Virus record (IMG/VR): IMGVR_UViG_3300031718_000033
Span: 1-33,942 of that record
Strand: one strand, 5' to 3'
DNA length: 33,942 nucleotides
Source of the DNA: a virus
The position numbers and the translations under genes were made by a program. This document shows positions 6,213 to 13,925 of the stretch, piece after piece. Position 1 is the first letter of the stretch; the number at the start of each line of letters is the position of its first letter. The notes under the pieces are model-generated. The model searched no databases. It was not told where the DNA came from and saw nothing but the letters and a program-made list of their open reading frames with translations.

Positions 6213-6436
6213 GAACACATGAAATACAGTTTGGAGTGGATTTTGAGACCGACAAGTCTATTCCGTTACATGTTGGTCGGTTATACATTGGAAAAGATCA
6301 GCAATTCGTGGTTCGCATGTTCTTCAATACCGAAGGAGCTCTTTGCTTAGTTCTTCCCGAAGCTGCAGTTAAGGCCGGGGCGGTGATCATCTATCCAGAT
6401 TTGCCTACTGGACCGATGGGGTTTCCATTGGCATGA
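6209..6436 (+). CDS. Hypothetical phage protein (75 aa)
   Basis: ATG at 6209 overlaps the stop of the 71-aa gene, and the TGA overlaps the helicase ATG at 6433. The open frame extends back to 5885, but that part reads through the promoter and the 71-aa gene and ends in an Arg run, so it is rejected. The protein is beta-rich (IPLHVGRLYIGKDQQFVVRM, ALCLVLPEAAVKAGAVIIYP). No family recognised. Confidence 0.75.
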   Translation: MRTHEIQFGVDFETDKSIPLHVGRLYIGKDQQFVVRMFFNTEGALCLVLPEAAVKAGAVIIYPDLPTGPMGFPLA

Positions 6437-7833
6437 TCATCCTTCGCCCCAAACAAATCACGTTCATAGACAGAATCCGTCAGGCATTCGCCGAAGGATT
6501 CAAGCGGCCATTGGCGCAGGCCCCCACGGGGTTCGGAAAAACCCGAGTACTGGCCCACATGGCCGAATCGGCTGAGAAACGAGCGAAGCGCGTGTTAGTG
6601 CTTTGTCATCGCGTCGAACTAGTGGATCAGATCGTTGATGCGCTTAGAGAATGTAATGTTTCTCCAGACATCATAGCGGCTGGTTTTCAGCGTAGCGCTG
6701 GCAGATTTCGCGCTAGTAATCGCGCGGTGGCCGTTGCTTCAGTGCAAACGTTAGTCAGACGATTAGACTCCTATCCCGCGCCAACACTGATATTCGTTGA
6801 TGAAGCTCATCATTGCGCGGGCGGCAATACTTGGTCGCAAATTCTTCGCGCGTATCCAAACGCGAAACTGCTAGGCCTCAGTGCGACGCCGCAAAGGCTC
6901 GATATGCGCGGGCTAGCAACTCATTTCGATAAACTGATAATCGGCCCAACTGTCAGGGAATTAATTGATGACGGTCATTTAGCTAAGCCAAGAGTCTTTG
7001 CTCCTCCTACCGTAGATACATCCGGGCTGCATATTCGAATGGGTGAATTTAAAGCAGACGAATCAGAAGCCTTGATGAATACCCCGTCGATAACAGGCGA
7101 TGCGCTTGGGCACTATAAAAAACATGCGGCCGGACTGCCAGCGCTTGTATTCTGCACTTCGATTAAGCACGCGCATGATGTTGCGGAGAGGTTCAGGAAA
7201 GATTCTATTTCTGCGATCGCATTGGATGGCGGAACTGACAAGGATCTTCGGCGTATGGCGGTGAGGGACTTTCGAGATGGAAAAATTAATGTAATCACTT
7301 CAGTAAATATTTTTTCCGAGGGCGTAGATCTTCCTGGCTGCCATGTCGGAATATTTCTCCGACCTACAGAATCCCTTGGTTTATTCCTGCAGCAATGCGG
7401 GAGAATATTAAGGCCGGCACCAGGTAAAACGCATGCCATGATATTTGATCATGTGAATTCCACCATGAAATTTGGACTCCCTGATGATCCGCGAGAATGG
7501 ACGCTCACGGACGATCTGGCACGGCGCAAGAAAAAGCCAGCGCCAGGGATTAGAGTCTGCCCCAAATGCTTCGCGGCAAGTCCGGCACGCGCGAGCGTCT
7601 GCGTCGAGTGCGGAGTGGCGTTTGAAGTCAAGCCAAGGCAGCAGGTCGAGGAAAAAGAGGGTGAGCTGGTGGAGTTGACGGCCGAGCAGATTGCGAGGAA
7701 GCGCGAGCGCCGCGAGCAGGGTCGCGCGCACGATCGCGCCGCGCTGATGGAGATAGCGCGAATCAAAGGAAGGAACCCGGCTTGGGTTGACCATGTGCTT
7801 GCGGGAAGGGAAGCTAAGAGGAGGAAGGCGTGA
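6433..7833 (+). CDS. DEAD/DEAH-box superfamily 2 DNA helicase
   Basis: 466 aa. Motif I APTGFGKT (30-37), Ia LVLCHRVEL, motif II VDEAHH (about 122-127), motif III SATPQRLD (about 150-157), a RecA2 domain with LPALVFCTSIKHAHDVAERF, motif V SVNIFSEGVDLP, and motif VI QQCGRILRP (about 320-328). A zinc ribbon follows (CPKCF ... CVECG, about 375-397) and then a charged tail. This is the architecture of phage and RadD-like SF2 helicases that unwind or remodel branched DNA. It overlaps both neighbours (ATGA upstream, GTGA downstream). Confidence 0.93.
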   Translation: MIILRPKQITFIDRIRQAFAEGFKRPLAQAPTGFGKTRVLAHMAESAEKRAKRVLVLCHRVELVDQIVDALRECNVSPDIIAAGFQRSAGRFRASNRAVAVASVQTLVRRLDSYPAPTLIFVDEAHHCAGGNTWSQILRAYPNAKLLGLSATPQRLDMRGLATHFDKLIIGPTVRELIDDGHLAKPRVFAPPTVDTSGLHIRMGEFKADESEALMNTPSITGDALGHYKKHAAGLPALVFCTSIKHAHDVAERFRKDSISAIALDGGTDKDLRRMAVRDFRDGKINVITSVNIFSEGVDLPGCHVGIFLRPTESLGLFLQQCGRILRPAPGKTHAMIFDHVNSTMKFGLPDDPREWTLTDDLARRKKKPAPGIRVCPKCFAASPARASVCVECGVAFEVKPRQQVEEKEGELVELTAEQIARKRERREQGRAHDRAALMEIARIKGRNPAWVDHVLAGREAKRRKA

Positions 7834-8009
7834 AGAAACCCGGAAAAGTACTTTCACTGGTTGAATTCATCGAACAATTCCATAGCGGATTTCGCGTACC
7901 ACCATGGCAGCGGCAAATTCTTGAGGAATTCGAGAAGCATCCGAATGAGAGACTGGAGATGACCTTCTCGAGAAAGCGTGGCCACCACTATCTATGGGTA
8001 CCAAAATGA
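7830..8009 (+). CDS. Hypothetical phage protein (59 aa)
   Basis: GTG at 7830 overlaps the helicase stop (GTGA), with GAGGAGG just upstream; TGA at 8007-8009 overlaps the next ATG at 8006. It reads MKKPGKVLSLVEFIEQFH, then FRVPPWQRQILEEFEKHP and MTFSRKRGHHYLWV. The W-Q-R-x-I-L...F-S-R-K-R-G pattern looks like the opening of a P-loop protein (terminase-like) without the Lys-Ser/Thr, but that may be chance. Overlap coupling on both sides makes it a real gene. Confidence 0.75.
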   Translation: MKKPGKVLSLVEFIEQFHSGFRVPPWQRQILEEFEKHPNERLEMTFSRKRGHHYLWVPK

Positions 8010-8218
8010 CCGACTCCGACCGCGAATCCCTAATAGACGCCGCCTACGATCAGATGATTGCCGCATCCGATGAGTCCATGCAGCGCCAACACTGGCGCGA
8101 TATGCTCTATCACATACGGCTGCGATCACCGGAGCAGATATTGAAGATGGAGACGGAGAGACGGATTAGCGCGAAATATGCTCCGCTTATAACTTATCAG
8201 ATGGGGGATGTGGCGTGA
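8006..8218 (+). CDS. Hypothetical phage protein (70 aa)
   Basis: ATG at 8006 (ATGA overlap) is preferred to the upstream in-frame ATG at 7994. Helical and polar, with ESMQRQHWRDMLYHIRLRSP and KMETERRISAKYAP. No family recognised. Ends in GTGA overlap with the next gene. Confidence 0.72.
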   Translation: MTDSDRESLIDAAYDQMIAASDESMQRQHWRDMLYHIRLRSPEQILKMETERRISAKYAPLITYQMGDVA

Positions 8219-8604
8219 TCAGTCAACTAGAATCAGTAGCTCGAGCCGACAACAATATGGACGAAATCGACGGGCCTCCGAGGGCTTATTTCCTTATTCC
8301 TTTCGGAGATAACAATTTTTTACGCATCGTCTACGTCACCATCATCTGGCCTATCACCCAAGAGCATGTCGAAGATAACATGCAAAAAGCTGTCGCCGGA
8401 GAATTGGTTACGGCCATAAAGGATGAGCTTTTCGCAATCGGCGGCGGCATTATTTGGTGGCGAAGCAGGCCTGATCTGGATGTCTACAACGGGCCAAACG
8501 GGCAGGTTTTTAAAGTCCGATGCCGAGTAGCGACGACGCCACCGTTGAGCGAAGAAGCGTGGAAGCGATTGCACCGGCACACTGACGGCGAGCAATTCGC
8601 ATGA
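8215..8604 (+). CDS. Hypothetical phage protein (129 aa)
   Basis: GTG start in a GTGA overlap; the stop overlaps the next gene. It is an alpha/beta protein: LRIVYVTIIWPITQEHVEDN, then a helix and GGGIIWWRSRPDLDVY. No catalytic motif or membrane segment is evident and I do not recognise it. Its position between helicase and nuclease genes suggests an early or replication accessory role only by context. Confidence 0.75.
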   Translation: MISQLESVARADNNMDEIDGPPRAYFLIPFGDNNFLRIVYVTIIWPITQEHVEDNMQKAVAGELVTAIKDELFAIGGGIIWWRSRPDLDVYNGPNGQVFKVRCRVATTPPLSEEAWKRLHRHTDGEQFA

Positions 8605-8864
8605 CCAAGCGCCACGCCAAACCAACCGCCGCCGCGCTCTCCGAGCGCACCTACCGTCACGTCCTAGCATTCAAGCGCACGCTGCTGAATCAAATGGCGC
8701 ACATCCGCCTTGATATCGCCGCCGCTAGGCGCGAGGATCGCGAGCATATGAAGACGCTCATCGATCATTGCGCGCGGCTTTTGCGCGAGAAGGAGACGCT
8801 GCAGCGGCAGTTAGAGGAAGCGCGTACGCCAGGCACTCAGCGCAGCATGGGGTTTTTCGGATGA
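8601..8864 (+). CDS. Basic coiled-coil phage protein (87 aa)
   Basis: ATGA overlaps at both ends. Starts MTKRHAKPTAAALSERTYRH and continues as one long charged helix (HIRLDIAAARREDREHMKTL, LLREKETLQRQLEEAR), which fits a short coiled coil, ending RSMGFFG. Function unknown. Confidence 0.75.
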   Translation: MTKRHAKPTAAALSERTYRHVLAFKRTLLNQMAHIRLDIAAARREDREHMKTLIDHCARLLREKETLQRQLEEARTPGTQRSMGFFG

Positions 8865-9052
8865 ACGACTTAAACGAAAAATCCCTAGAACAAGTCATTG
8901 ATGAAATCATGAAGCTAACCAAGGATCGCGGCAAACGTCTAAGCATTCGCCCCACGAAAATGTTGATGTTCCCCGGCGCAACTGAAGAAGACCGCGCTCA
9001 CGCAGTAGAAATTGAACGCAAAGCGCGCGAGAAATTCAATGACCGACAGTGA
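8861..9052 (+). CDS. Hypothetical phage protein (63 aa)
   Basis: ATG at 8861 overlaps the preceding stop. An upstream in-frame start at 8768 would read across the previous gene and is rejected. Reads MNDLNEKSLEQVIDEIMKLT, then RLSIRPTKMLMFPGATEEDR. Helical, acidic start and basic end. The stop overlaps the next gene by 14 nt. No family recognised. Confidence 0.72.
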   Translation: MNDLNEKSLEQVIDEIMKLTKDRGKRLSIRPTKMLMFPGATEEDRAHAVEIERKAREKFNDRQ

Positions 9053-9269
9053 GTTACTTGCCGCCCAACACCGCGTCATCGTGAATTTAGGCGGCTGCAC
9101 GTGCAATCTCGAATGGAAGCACGCCGACGATCAGCCGAAGTGCCAGACTTGCAGGGTCATAGATGCGTATATCAGGCATAAGCCGAGCGGCGGCACATGT
9201 AGTCACGGCACGCCATTGGGGTACGACTGTACGCCTTGTCCGCGGGGCGTGGCGCAGGTGATGGCGTGA
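9039..9269 (+). CDS. Cys-rich, probable zinc-binding small protein (76 aa)
   Basis: ATG at 9039 inside the end of the previous gene. It contains GGCTCNLEWKHAD, CQTCRVIDAYI, GTCSHGTPLGYDCTPCPRG: eight Cys arranged in CxC, CxxC and C-x8-C-x2-C pairs, suggesting one or two zinc sites. Similar Cys-rich short proteins are common in phage early regions. Ends in a GTGA overlap. Confidence 0.72.
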   Translation: MTDSELLAAQHRVIVNLGGCTCNLEWKHADDQPKCQTCRVIDAYIRHKPSGGTCSHGTPLGYDCTPCPRGVAQVMA

Positions 9270-9520
9270 GCGCCGATACCCCCCCCGACGACGAGGATAA
9301 AGTGGGCGGATTTATCGCTGTGCTTGAAAAGTTCGCCGACTATCGAGACCGAGCGTGTTTGGACATCACGCAGGCCACTGTTGCAGTGACTGAAAAGTAC
9401 GCGCGCAAGAAACTCGGTATTGAAAAGGATCTGCCCCTGACCTATCGCGGTATGACACTTCGATGTATTGGCTCGAAACTTTGGCGTGAAAGGCGATTTA
9501 GAGAGGCTGGCAATCGATGA
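9266..9520 (+). CDS. Hypothetical phage protein (84 aa)
   Basis: GTG at 9266 in GTGA overlap is chosen over the upstream frame start at 9236. Acidic N-terminus (ADTPPDDEDK), then a helical part (FIAVLEKFADYRDRACLDI, VTEKYARKKLGIE) and a basic end (GSKLWRERRFREAGNR). The stop overlaps the VRR-NUC start by 4 nt. No family recognised. Confidence 0.7.
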   Translation: MSADTPPDDEDKVGGFIAVLEKFADYRDRACLDITQATVAVTEKYARKKLGIEKDLPLTYRGMTLRCIGSKLWRERRFREAGNR

Positions 9521-9882
9521 CCGAGCGCGACATCCAAAACGATATCCAGCGCGAGTTATCGCGAGGGCGAACTCGCTTACTGCGCGTGAACGCGGGAATG
9601 TCATATCAAGGCCGCATCGTCGAGCAGACGCCCGATCGGCTAATCCTCTCACCTTGGTATCCGATCAAACTCGCAGCCGAGGGGGTGAGTGATTTGATTG
9701 GATGGACGACACCGCCGCACGGTGAGACGCTCGCCATCTTCACTGCCATCGAAGTCAAGGACCGCGGCAAGCCCACCCCCGAGCAGCTCGCCTTCATCGC
9801 CATGGTGCTCAAGGCGGGCGGGCGGGCGGGGGTGGCGCGGAGTGTGGAGGATGCGCGGGGGATAATTGAGGGAAACAATTGA
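9517..9882 (+). CDS. VRR-NUC domain nuclease
   Basis: 121 aa, the usual length for stand-alone phage VRR-NUC proteins of the PD-(D/E)XK fold. Seen in order: a glutamine-bearing N-terminal helix (ERDIQNDIQREL), RVNAG, VSDLIGWTT with the catalytic Asp, IEVKDRGKPTPEQLAFI (E-x-K and the Q-x-x-x-I motif), and GGRAGVARSVEDA. It is expected to cut branched or flap DNA. Lies in the coupled early chain with overlaps on both sides. Confidence 0.9.
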   Translation: MTERDIQNDIQRELSRGRTRLLRVNAGMSYQGRIVEQTPDRLILSPWYPIKLAAEGVSDLIGWTTPPHGETLAIFTAIEVKDRGKPTPEQLAFIAMVLKAGGRAGVARSVEDARGIIEGNN

Positions 9883-10118
9883 TAAATCAAATATGTATAT
9901 TCCTGTTCGGCATGACAGCCGTACTTTTGGTGAATGACCATCGCATAGGCGTCAGGAAATGGGGACCGATTCTAGGTCTGATCGCACAGCCATTTTGGTA
10001 CTACACGGCTTTTACGCACGGGCAATGGGGAATCTTCGCCAGCTCGTTTTTCTATACCGCTAGTTGGGCACGAGGTTTCTACAATTGCTGGATACGACGT
10101 GCAACCACTCGCGATTGA
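9879..10118 (+). CDS. Small two-pass membrane protein (79 aa)
   Basis: TTG at 9879 overlaps the VRR-NUC stop (TTGA). Two hydrophobic segments: ICIFLFGMTAVLLV (residues 5-18) and GPILGLIAQPFWYY to GIFASSFFYTASWARG (29-65). The pattern RKWGPILGLIAQPFW ... QWG.F..S.FYTASW matches, from memory, a widespread short phage membrane protein of unknown role. Overlaps the methyltransferase start by 20 nt. Confidence 0.75.
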   Translation: MINQICIFLFGMTAVLLVNDHRIGVRKWGPILGLIAQPFWYYTAFTHGQWGIFASSFFYTASWARGFYNCWIRRATTRD

Positions 10119-10869
10119 CCTATTTTGCGGACTCGGCGGCTGGACCGAAGGGCTGCTAGCCGAAGGCTATTACGTCGTCGGATTCGATATTGAGCAGCAT
10201 GTGTACGGCGAGCATAAATATCCCGCGCAATTAGTTATACAAGATGTGCTGACGCTGCACGGGAAGCAATTCAAGAATGCGGCGCTAATCGTCGGTTCAA
10301 GCCCCTGCCAGGAATTCTCATGGCGCGCCATGCCTTGGAAGGCGGCTAAGGCTGCGCCGCCACCATGGCTCGGAATGGAGTTATTTAACGCGCAGTTTAG
10401 AATCCAGCGTGAGGCGTGCGAAGCTGCTGGGCGGCATATTCCAATGATAGTCGAAAACGTGCGCGGAGCTCAGCCGTGGGTCGGGCGATCGCGGTGGAAT
10501 TACGGGAGCTATCATCTTTGGGGAGATGTGCCGGCGTTGATGCCGATGACTTCAAAGCGCGGGACTAAGGTTCCAGGTTTTAGCTTCGACGGCCGAAGCA
10601 CGTGTTTCAGACAGGCTGCTGTAGATCACATGAAGAACGCCGGCGGATCTTGGTTCGCTATTTCGCACAATAAGGTTCCAATGTCGCGCGGCGATCACAT
10701 AAAGCAGGGCGGCGATTGGTTTGGCGCGGATACAGACTCGAGTTCTATGCGGCACCAATGGTCAGGCAGCATCAAGCGCAAAATGGCCAGCGCGCAAATC
10801 GCCAAAATCCCACTCCCCCTCGCGCGCCACATCGCGCGCGTCTACCACCCGAAGTCTGTCAGCCAATAA
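10099..10869 (+). CDS. DNA (cytosine-5) methyltransferase
   Basis: 256 aa from a GTG at 10099. Motif I AIDLFCGLGGWTEGL (5-19) binds AdoMet; motif IV GSSPCQEFSW (about 67-76) has the catalytic Cys after Pro; motif VI VENVRG (about 117-122). It is shorter than host C5 enzymes, and a clear motif VIII/IX target-recognition region is hard to see, as in compact phage methyltransferases. No cognate restriction gene is nearby, so protection of phage DNA is the likely role. Overlaps the membrane protein gene and ends the first rightward operon. Confidence 0.88.
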   Translation: MQPLAIDLFCGLGGWTEGLLAEGYYVVGFDIEQHVYGEHKYPAQLVIQDVLTLHGKQFKNAALIVGSSPCQEFSWRAMPWKAAKAAPPPWLGMELFNAQFRIQREACEAAGRHIPMIVENVRGAQPWVGRSRWNYGSYHLWGDVPALMPMTSKRGTKVPGFSFDGRSTCFRQAAVDHMKNAGGSWFAISHNKVPMSRGDHIKQGGDWFGADTDSSSMRHQWSGSIKRKMASAQIAKIPLPLARHIARVYHPKSVSQ

Positions 10870-10878
10870 TTATTTTTT

Positions 10879-10917
10879 CTGTAGGCCATTGACGACAATA
10901 TTATGTCGTCCTACAGT
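10879..10917 (+). promoter_or_regulatory. Promoter embedded in a two-part palindrome (probable operator)
   Basis: TTGACG (10889-10894), 17 nt, TACAGT (10912-10917) reads toward the gene at 10967. It lies inside nested inverted repeats: CTGTAG (10879-10884) with CTACAG (10911-10916), and GACGACA (10891-10897) with TGTCGTC (10904-10910). No U-tract follows, so a terminator is unlikely. Confidence 0.6.
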
Positions 10918-10966
10918 CTCCCACCGACTGCAAATTATACGTACGTAACGTTTCTTGGGAGCCTTA

Positions 10967-11164
10967 ATGGGTACATTCGATAATTCAAAGCGCCGCGAAC
11001 GTGACCCAAACGGGCGCCGATTACCCGTAACCCTGTCGCTATCTCCCGAAACACACAACCACTTAGCCAGTATAGGCGACGGCAACAAATCGCGCGCCGT
11101 CGAGAAACTGGTTGAGGCCGAGGTCAAGCGCTCACGCCGTCGCGGCGCGCCAGTCACGGCCTAG
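10967..11164 (+). CDS. Small basic protein, possible ribbon-helix-helix regulator (65 aa)
   Basis: ATG at 10967 has GGGAG about 6 nt upstream; an upstream TTG (10955) is less likely. The stretch RRLPVTLSLSPETHNHLASI then NKSRAVEKLVEAEVKRSRRR has the strand-helix-helix pattern of CopG/Arc-type DNA-binding proteins. It is the first gene behind the palindromic promoter at 10879-10917, so autoregulation is plausible. Followed 6 nt later by the primase-helicase gene. Confidence 0.7.
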   Translation: MGTFDNSKRRERDPNGRRLPVTLSLSPETHNHLASIGDGNKSRAVEKLVEAEVKRSRRRGAPVTA

Positions 11165-11170
11165 CGCGCC

Positions 11171-13438
11171 ATGGCGATCACATTCGACGATGTCGGCTCC
11201 GCTGCACTCGCGGAAGCCCTAATCCTGCTCCCACAGTGGCTCTCTGGCGGCACGCGCCGCGGGCATGAGTATTTGGGTGAGCGCAAGGCCAATGGCGGCC
11301 CTGGGGACTCCTGGACAGTGAATTTGAACACCGGCGCGTGGATGCATGGCGCGGGCAGCGAGAAGGGCGGCGATCTCATTAGTCTCTATGCTGCGCTGAA
11401 TCATATCAACAACGGCGCCGCCCTCAAGCAGGTGGCCCAGTTGATCGGAGTGACCGACGGCCCGACCCCGCGCACGCTTCCCCGCACCATGCCCGCCAAA
11501 CCAAAGGAGAAGCCCTCAGAGCCGATCCCCGATAACCCGCCACAACCGCCCCCTCACCCGACCTTAGGCGTAGCTACCGCCACCTATCGCTACGGGCGGG
11601 CATTTTGGATCACTCGCTACGATCCACCAACAGGCAAAGAGTTCTGCTGGCACACGTGGCGCAATGGCAAATGGTACCGCCAGGGCTACTCGGGGCTACG
11701 CCCCGCCTACAACGCCGACCTCCTGGGCGCCCGCCCCGATGCCCCCGTGCTCATCGTGGAGGGCGAGAAATGTGCCGATATCGCCAGCCAGCAACTGCGC
11801 AAGTATGTCTGCATGACTTGGGCGGGCGGCTCGAACGCGGTGAAGCAGACCGACTGGACGTGCCTAGCCAGCAGAGACGTCATCATCTGGCCGGATGCCG
11901 ATGACACGGGACGCGCGGCCGGCGCGCAGCTAGCCGAAATATTGGCACCGATCGCCACGCGCGTGCGCATCGTGCAGCCCAATGGCCAGGATCCGGGGTG
12001 GGATATCGATGATGCGGTCAAGGAGGGCATGGGCCCGCATGAGATTGCCAAGTGGTGTGCGGCGCATATCACGGATAAGATATCGAAGCCGGCATCTGAG
12101 CCGGCGCCGACTACGGCCGCTGCAGTGCCGGATACGACCGAGCCTTCGCAAGAGGACTCGAGCGCTGCAACGGCGGAGCCGGGGACTTTGGTCAGTGAAT
12201 ACCTAGCCGCCGAAGATCACGATGAGGACTTCGAAAACGGCGCTCCTCGTCGTTCATTCTTGATGGAATGGCAATCCCTCGGACTGGCGGCCAATTCGAA
12301 TAAGATTCCCCATCCAACACTTTCAAACGCTAGCTCGATAATCCAAAAGCACGAGGAATTTCGCAACAAAATTTGGCTCGATGAATTCCGAGGCCGTGTC
12401 TATCACTCAATGTTTGGCAGGCCAGAAGAATTGGTCGATGCGGATGTGCGTCGAATAACCGCATTCATCCAGCAGTCTTTGGGGCTTTATAAATTTAGCC
12501 TAGCAATGGTGCACGAAGGAGTGCAGCACGCAGCGGAAGCAAATGCGCGTAATCCGTTGCTTGAATGGCTCAACTCTTTGGAGTGGGATGGCGAAGAGCG
12601 ATTAGAGACGTGGCTACTTGACTGTCTAGGCGCTTCGCTCACTCCATACACTATGGCTGTAGCAAAGAACTGGGCTATTTCTATGGTCGCGCGAGCATAT
12701 GATCCTGGGTGCAAAGCCGATCATATGCCAATCCTCGAGGGCGGCATGGGCGCAGGCAAATCCTCGTTCTTGGAAATTCTCGGCGGCGAGTGGTATGAGT
12801 CTGTCACTACTGAGATCGGTAGCTTGGAATTCCTCCAGGACATTCAGGGTATTTGGCTTGTAGAAATTCCTGATATGTCGGGCTTTGGACGTCGTGAACA
12901 TGGCCAAATATTGGCTGCCATTACGGTCAAGCGTGATCGCTATCGTCAATCTTACGGGCGATTATCGCAAGGTCATAAGCGAACGTGTATTTTTGCAGCC
13001 ACCTCTGAGAAAGATGATTACCTGAAGGATTTGCGCGGTCATCGTAGGTTTTGGCCAATTCGATGCGGAGAAATAAGCCTGGATGTACTGCGTGCGCAGC
13101 GCGATCAGATATTTGCGCAAGCGGTGAAGGAATATAAAGCTGGCACTATTTGGCATAAAATGCCAGCCGAGGCTATTCAAGAGCAACTTGATCGCGGTGA
13201 TGATGATCTTTGGTCGAAGGGTGTGCTTATGTATGCGCGGGATGCGATAGATCGCGCCGGCACTGGAAAGGTAATTTTATTCCCATCCGATGTGCTGCAT
13301 GATGTTCTTAAAATAGATCCGAAGGACCAAGGCCAATCTGAGAAAAATCGCGTAGCTAATATTCTACAACGTGACGGATGGGTGCAAACAAAGCACCGCG
13401 GCGATCGCTGTTGGACGAAGCCGCGGTCTGTGGATTAA
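11171..13438 (+). CDS. Phage primase-helicase (TOPRIM plus VirE-type P-loop ATPase)
   Basis: 755 aa. The N-terminal part (about 45-70, GDSWTVNLNTGAWMHGAGSE) resembles the zinc-less start of phage primases. The TOPRIM core has VLIVEGEKCAD (about 195) and VIIWPDADDTGRAAG (about 236-250). A Pro/Ala/Glu linker spans 315-345. The C-terminal half is a VirE-like helicase: EWLNSLEWDGEERLETWL, Walker A EGGMGAGKSS (about 522-531), Walker B IWLVEIPDM (about 560), sensor ATSEKDDYLKD and Arg finger LRGHRRFWPI (about 622). It should prime and unwind DNA at the origin, whose candidate lies 1 kb downstream. Converges with the tiny minus-strand operon, overlapping by 4 nt. Confidence 0.93.
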   Translation: MAITFDDVGSAALAEALILLPQWLSGGTRRGHEYLGERKANGGPGDSWTVNLNTGAWMHGAGSEKGGDLISLYAALNHINNGAALKQVAQLIGVTDGPTPRTLPRTMPAKPKEKPSEPIPDNPPQPPPHPTLGVATATYRYGRAFWITRYDPPTGKEFCWHTWRNGKWYRQGYSGLRPAYNADLLGARPDAPVLIVEGEKCADIASQQLRKYVCMTWAGGSNAVKQTDWTCLASRDVIIWPDADDTGRAAGAQLAEILAPIATRVRIVQPNGQDPGWDIDDAVKEGMGPHEIAKWCAAHITDKISKPASEPAPTTAAAVPDTTEPSQEDSSAATAEPGTLVSEYLAAEDHDEDFENGAPRRSFLMEWQSLGLAANSNKIPHPTLSNASSIIQKHEEFRNKIWLDEFRGRVYHSMFGRPEELVDADVRRITAFIQQSLGLYKFSLAMVHEGVQHAAEANARNPLLEWLNSLEWDGEERLETWLLDCLGASLTPYTMAVAKNWAISMVARAYDPGCKADHMPILEGGMGAGKSSFLEILGGEWYESVTTEIGSLEFLQDIQGIWLVEIPDMSGFGRREHGQILAAITVKRDRYRQSYGRLSQGHKRTCIFAATSEKDDYLKDLRGHRRFWPIRCGEISLDVLRAQRDQIFAQAVKEYKAGTIWHKMPAEAIQEQLDRGDDDLWSKGVLMYARDAIDRAGTGKVILFPSDVLHDVLKIDPKDQGQSEKNRVANILQRDGWVQTKHRGDRCWTKPRSVD

Positions 13439-13596
13439 CTGGAAGCAATCGCGCTCGCAGCCAGCACTGCGCAAAGCAATATCGCAAGTCCCACAGCGAC
13501 AGCGGCCGCATATCGATTGCGCGCCTCGTGATCGACGCGGCCGTTAACAGCGCGCCAATACCTAATCGATCGCGTATCGAGTCTGACGTTGTTCAT
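13435..13596 (-). CDS. Small C-tail membrane protein (53 aa)
   Basis: ATG at 13596 overlaps the stop of the 28-codon gene (ATGA). Polar, basic N-terminus (MNNVRLDTRSIRYWRAVNGR) and one C-terminal hydrophobic span (YAAAVAVGLAILLCAVLAAS). Last of three tiny overlapping genes. No family recognised; a lysis or membrane role is only a guess. The longer frame to 13665 crosses the previous gene and is rejected. Confidence 0.6.
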   Translation of the reverse strand: MNNVRLDTRSIRYWRAVNGRVDHEARNRYAAAVAVGLAILLCAVLAASAIASS

Positions 13597-13679
13597 GACT
13601 GCAACTCCTCTAGCAAACAGACGAAGCCGATCACTATAAGCGATGCGACGGCGAGCCAATACCACACATCAGCGTTCAC
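13593..13679 (-). CDS. 28-aa single-span membrane peptide
   Basis: GTG at 13679 in a GTGA overlap with the 51-aa gene; the stop is in an ATGA overlap with the 53-aa gene. Reads MNADVWYWLAVASLIVIGF then VCLLEELQS: nearly all one transmembrane helix with an acidic tail. It is short, but the coupling on both sides supports it. A longer frame to 13868 exists but its upstream part is antisense-like and Arg-rich. Confidence 0.55.
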   Translation of the reverse strand: MNADVWYWLAVASLIVIGFVCLLEELQS

Positions 13680-13831
13680 TTGCGCGGCCTCACGGTCATA
13701 CCTGCCGCACGCGCCCCCTGTTCGCGGCATGCGCGCATCCAATTGGCGCGCATCTTCGGATCGGCGCTCAGTTCCTCGCAGAGCTTGCGCAGCGCTGCGG
13801 CTGCGTCGGTCGTCGTCGGTTTGGTGTGCAT
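13676..13831 (-). CDS. Hypothetical 51-aa protein, first of a three-gene minus operon
   Basis: ATG at 13831, with GGAG 10 nt upstream and a plausible promoter at 13869-13897. Reads MHTKPTTTDAAAALRKLCEE, then LSADPKMRANWMRACREQG and a basic end. Helical and soluble, with Ala/Arg-rich helices. The stop overlaps the next start (GTGA). No family recognised. Confidence 0.6.
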   Translation of the reverse strand: MHTKPTTTDAAAALRKLCEELSADPKMRANWMRACREQGARAAGMTVRPRK

Positions 13832-13868
13832 AAATATTCATCTCCGTATGTTGCGTCAACTGACACAA

Positions 13869-13897
13869 ATAGTAGTTTACTTAGATACACCATGCAA
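13869..13897 (-). promoter_or_regulatory. Putative promoter for the tiny minus-strand operon
   Basis: On the minus strand TTGCAT (13897-13892), 17 nt, TACTAT (13874-13869), upstream of the ATG at 13831. CTGACAC (13859-13865) and GTGTCAG (13922-13928) flank it as a 7-bp inverted pair, a possible operator. Confidence 0.4.
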
Positions 13898-13925
13898 TAC
13901 CTGATGCGTTAATTGCGTCACAGTG

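Noticed and set aside
5885-6436. Single 183-aa gene from 5885
   Set aside because: Its first 108 codons cross the promoter and the well-supported 71-aa gene; the coupled start at 6209 is better.
10879-10916. Rho-independent terminator for the methyltransferase operon
   Set aside because: The hairpin has no following T-run; the promoter/operator reading fits better.
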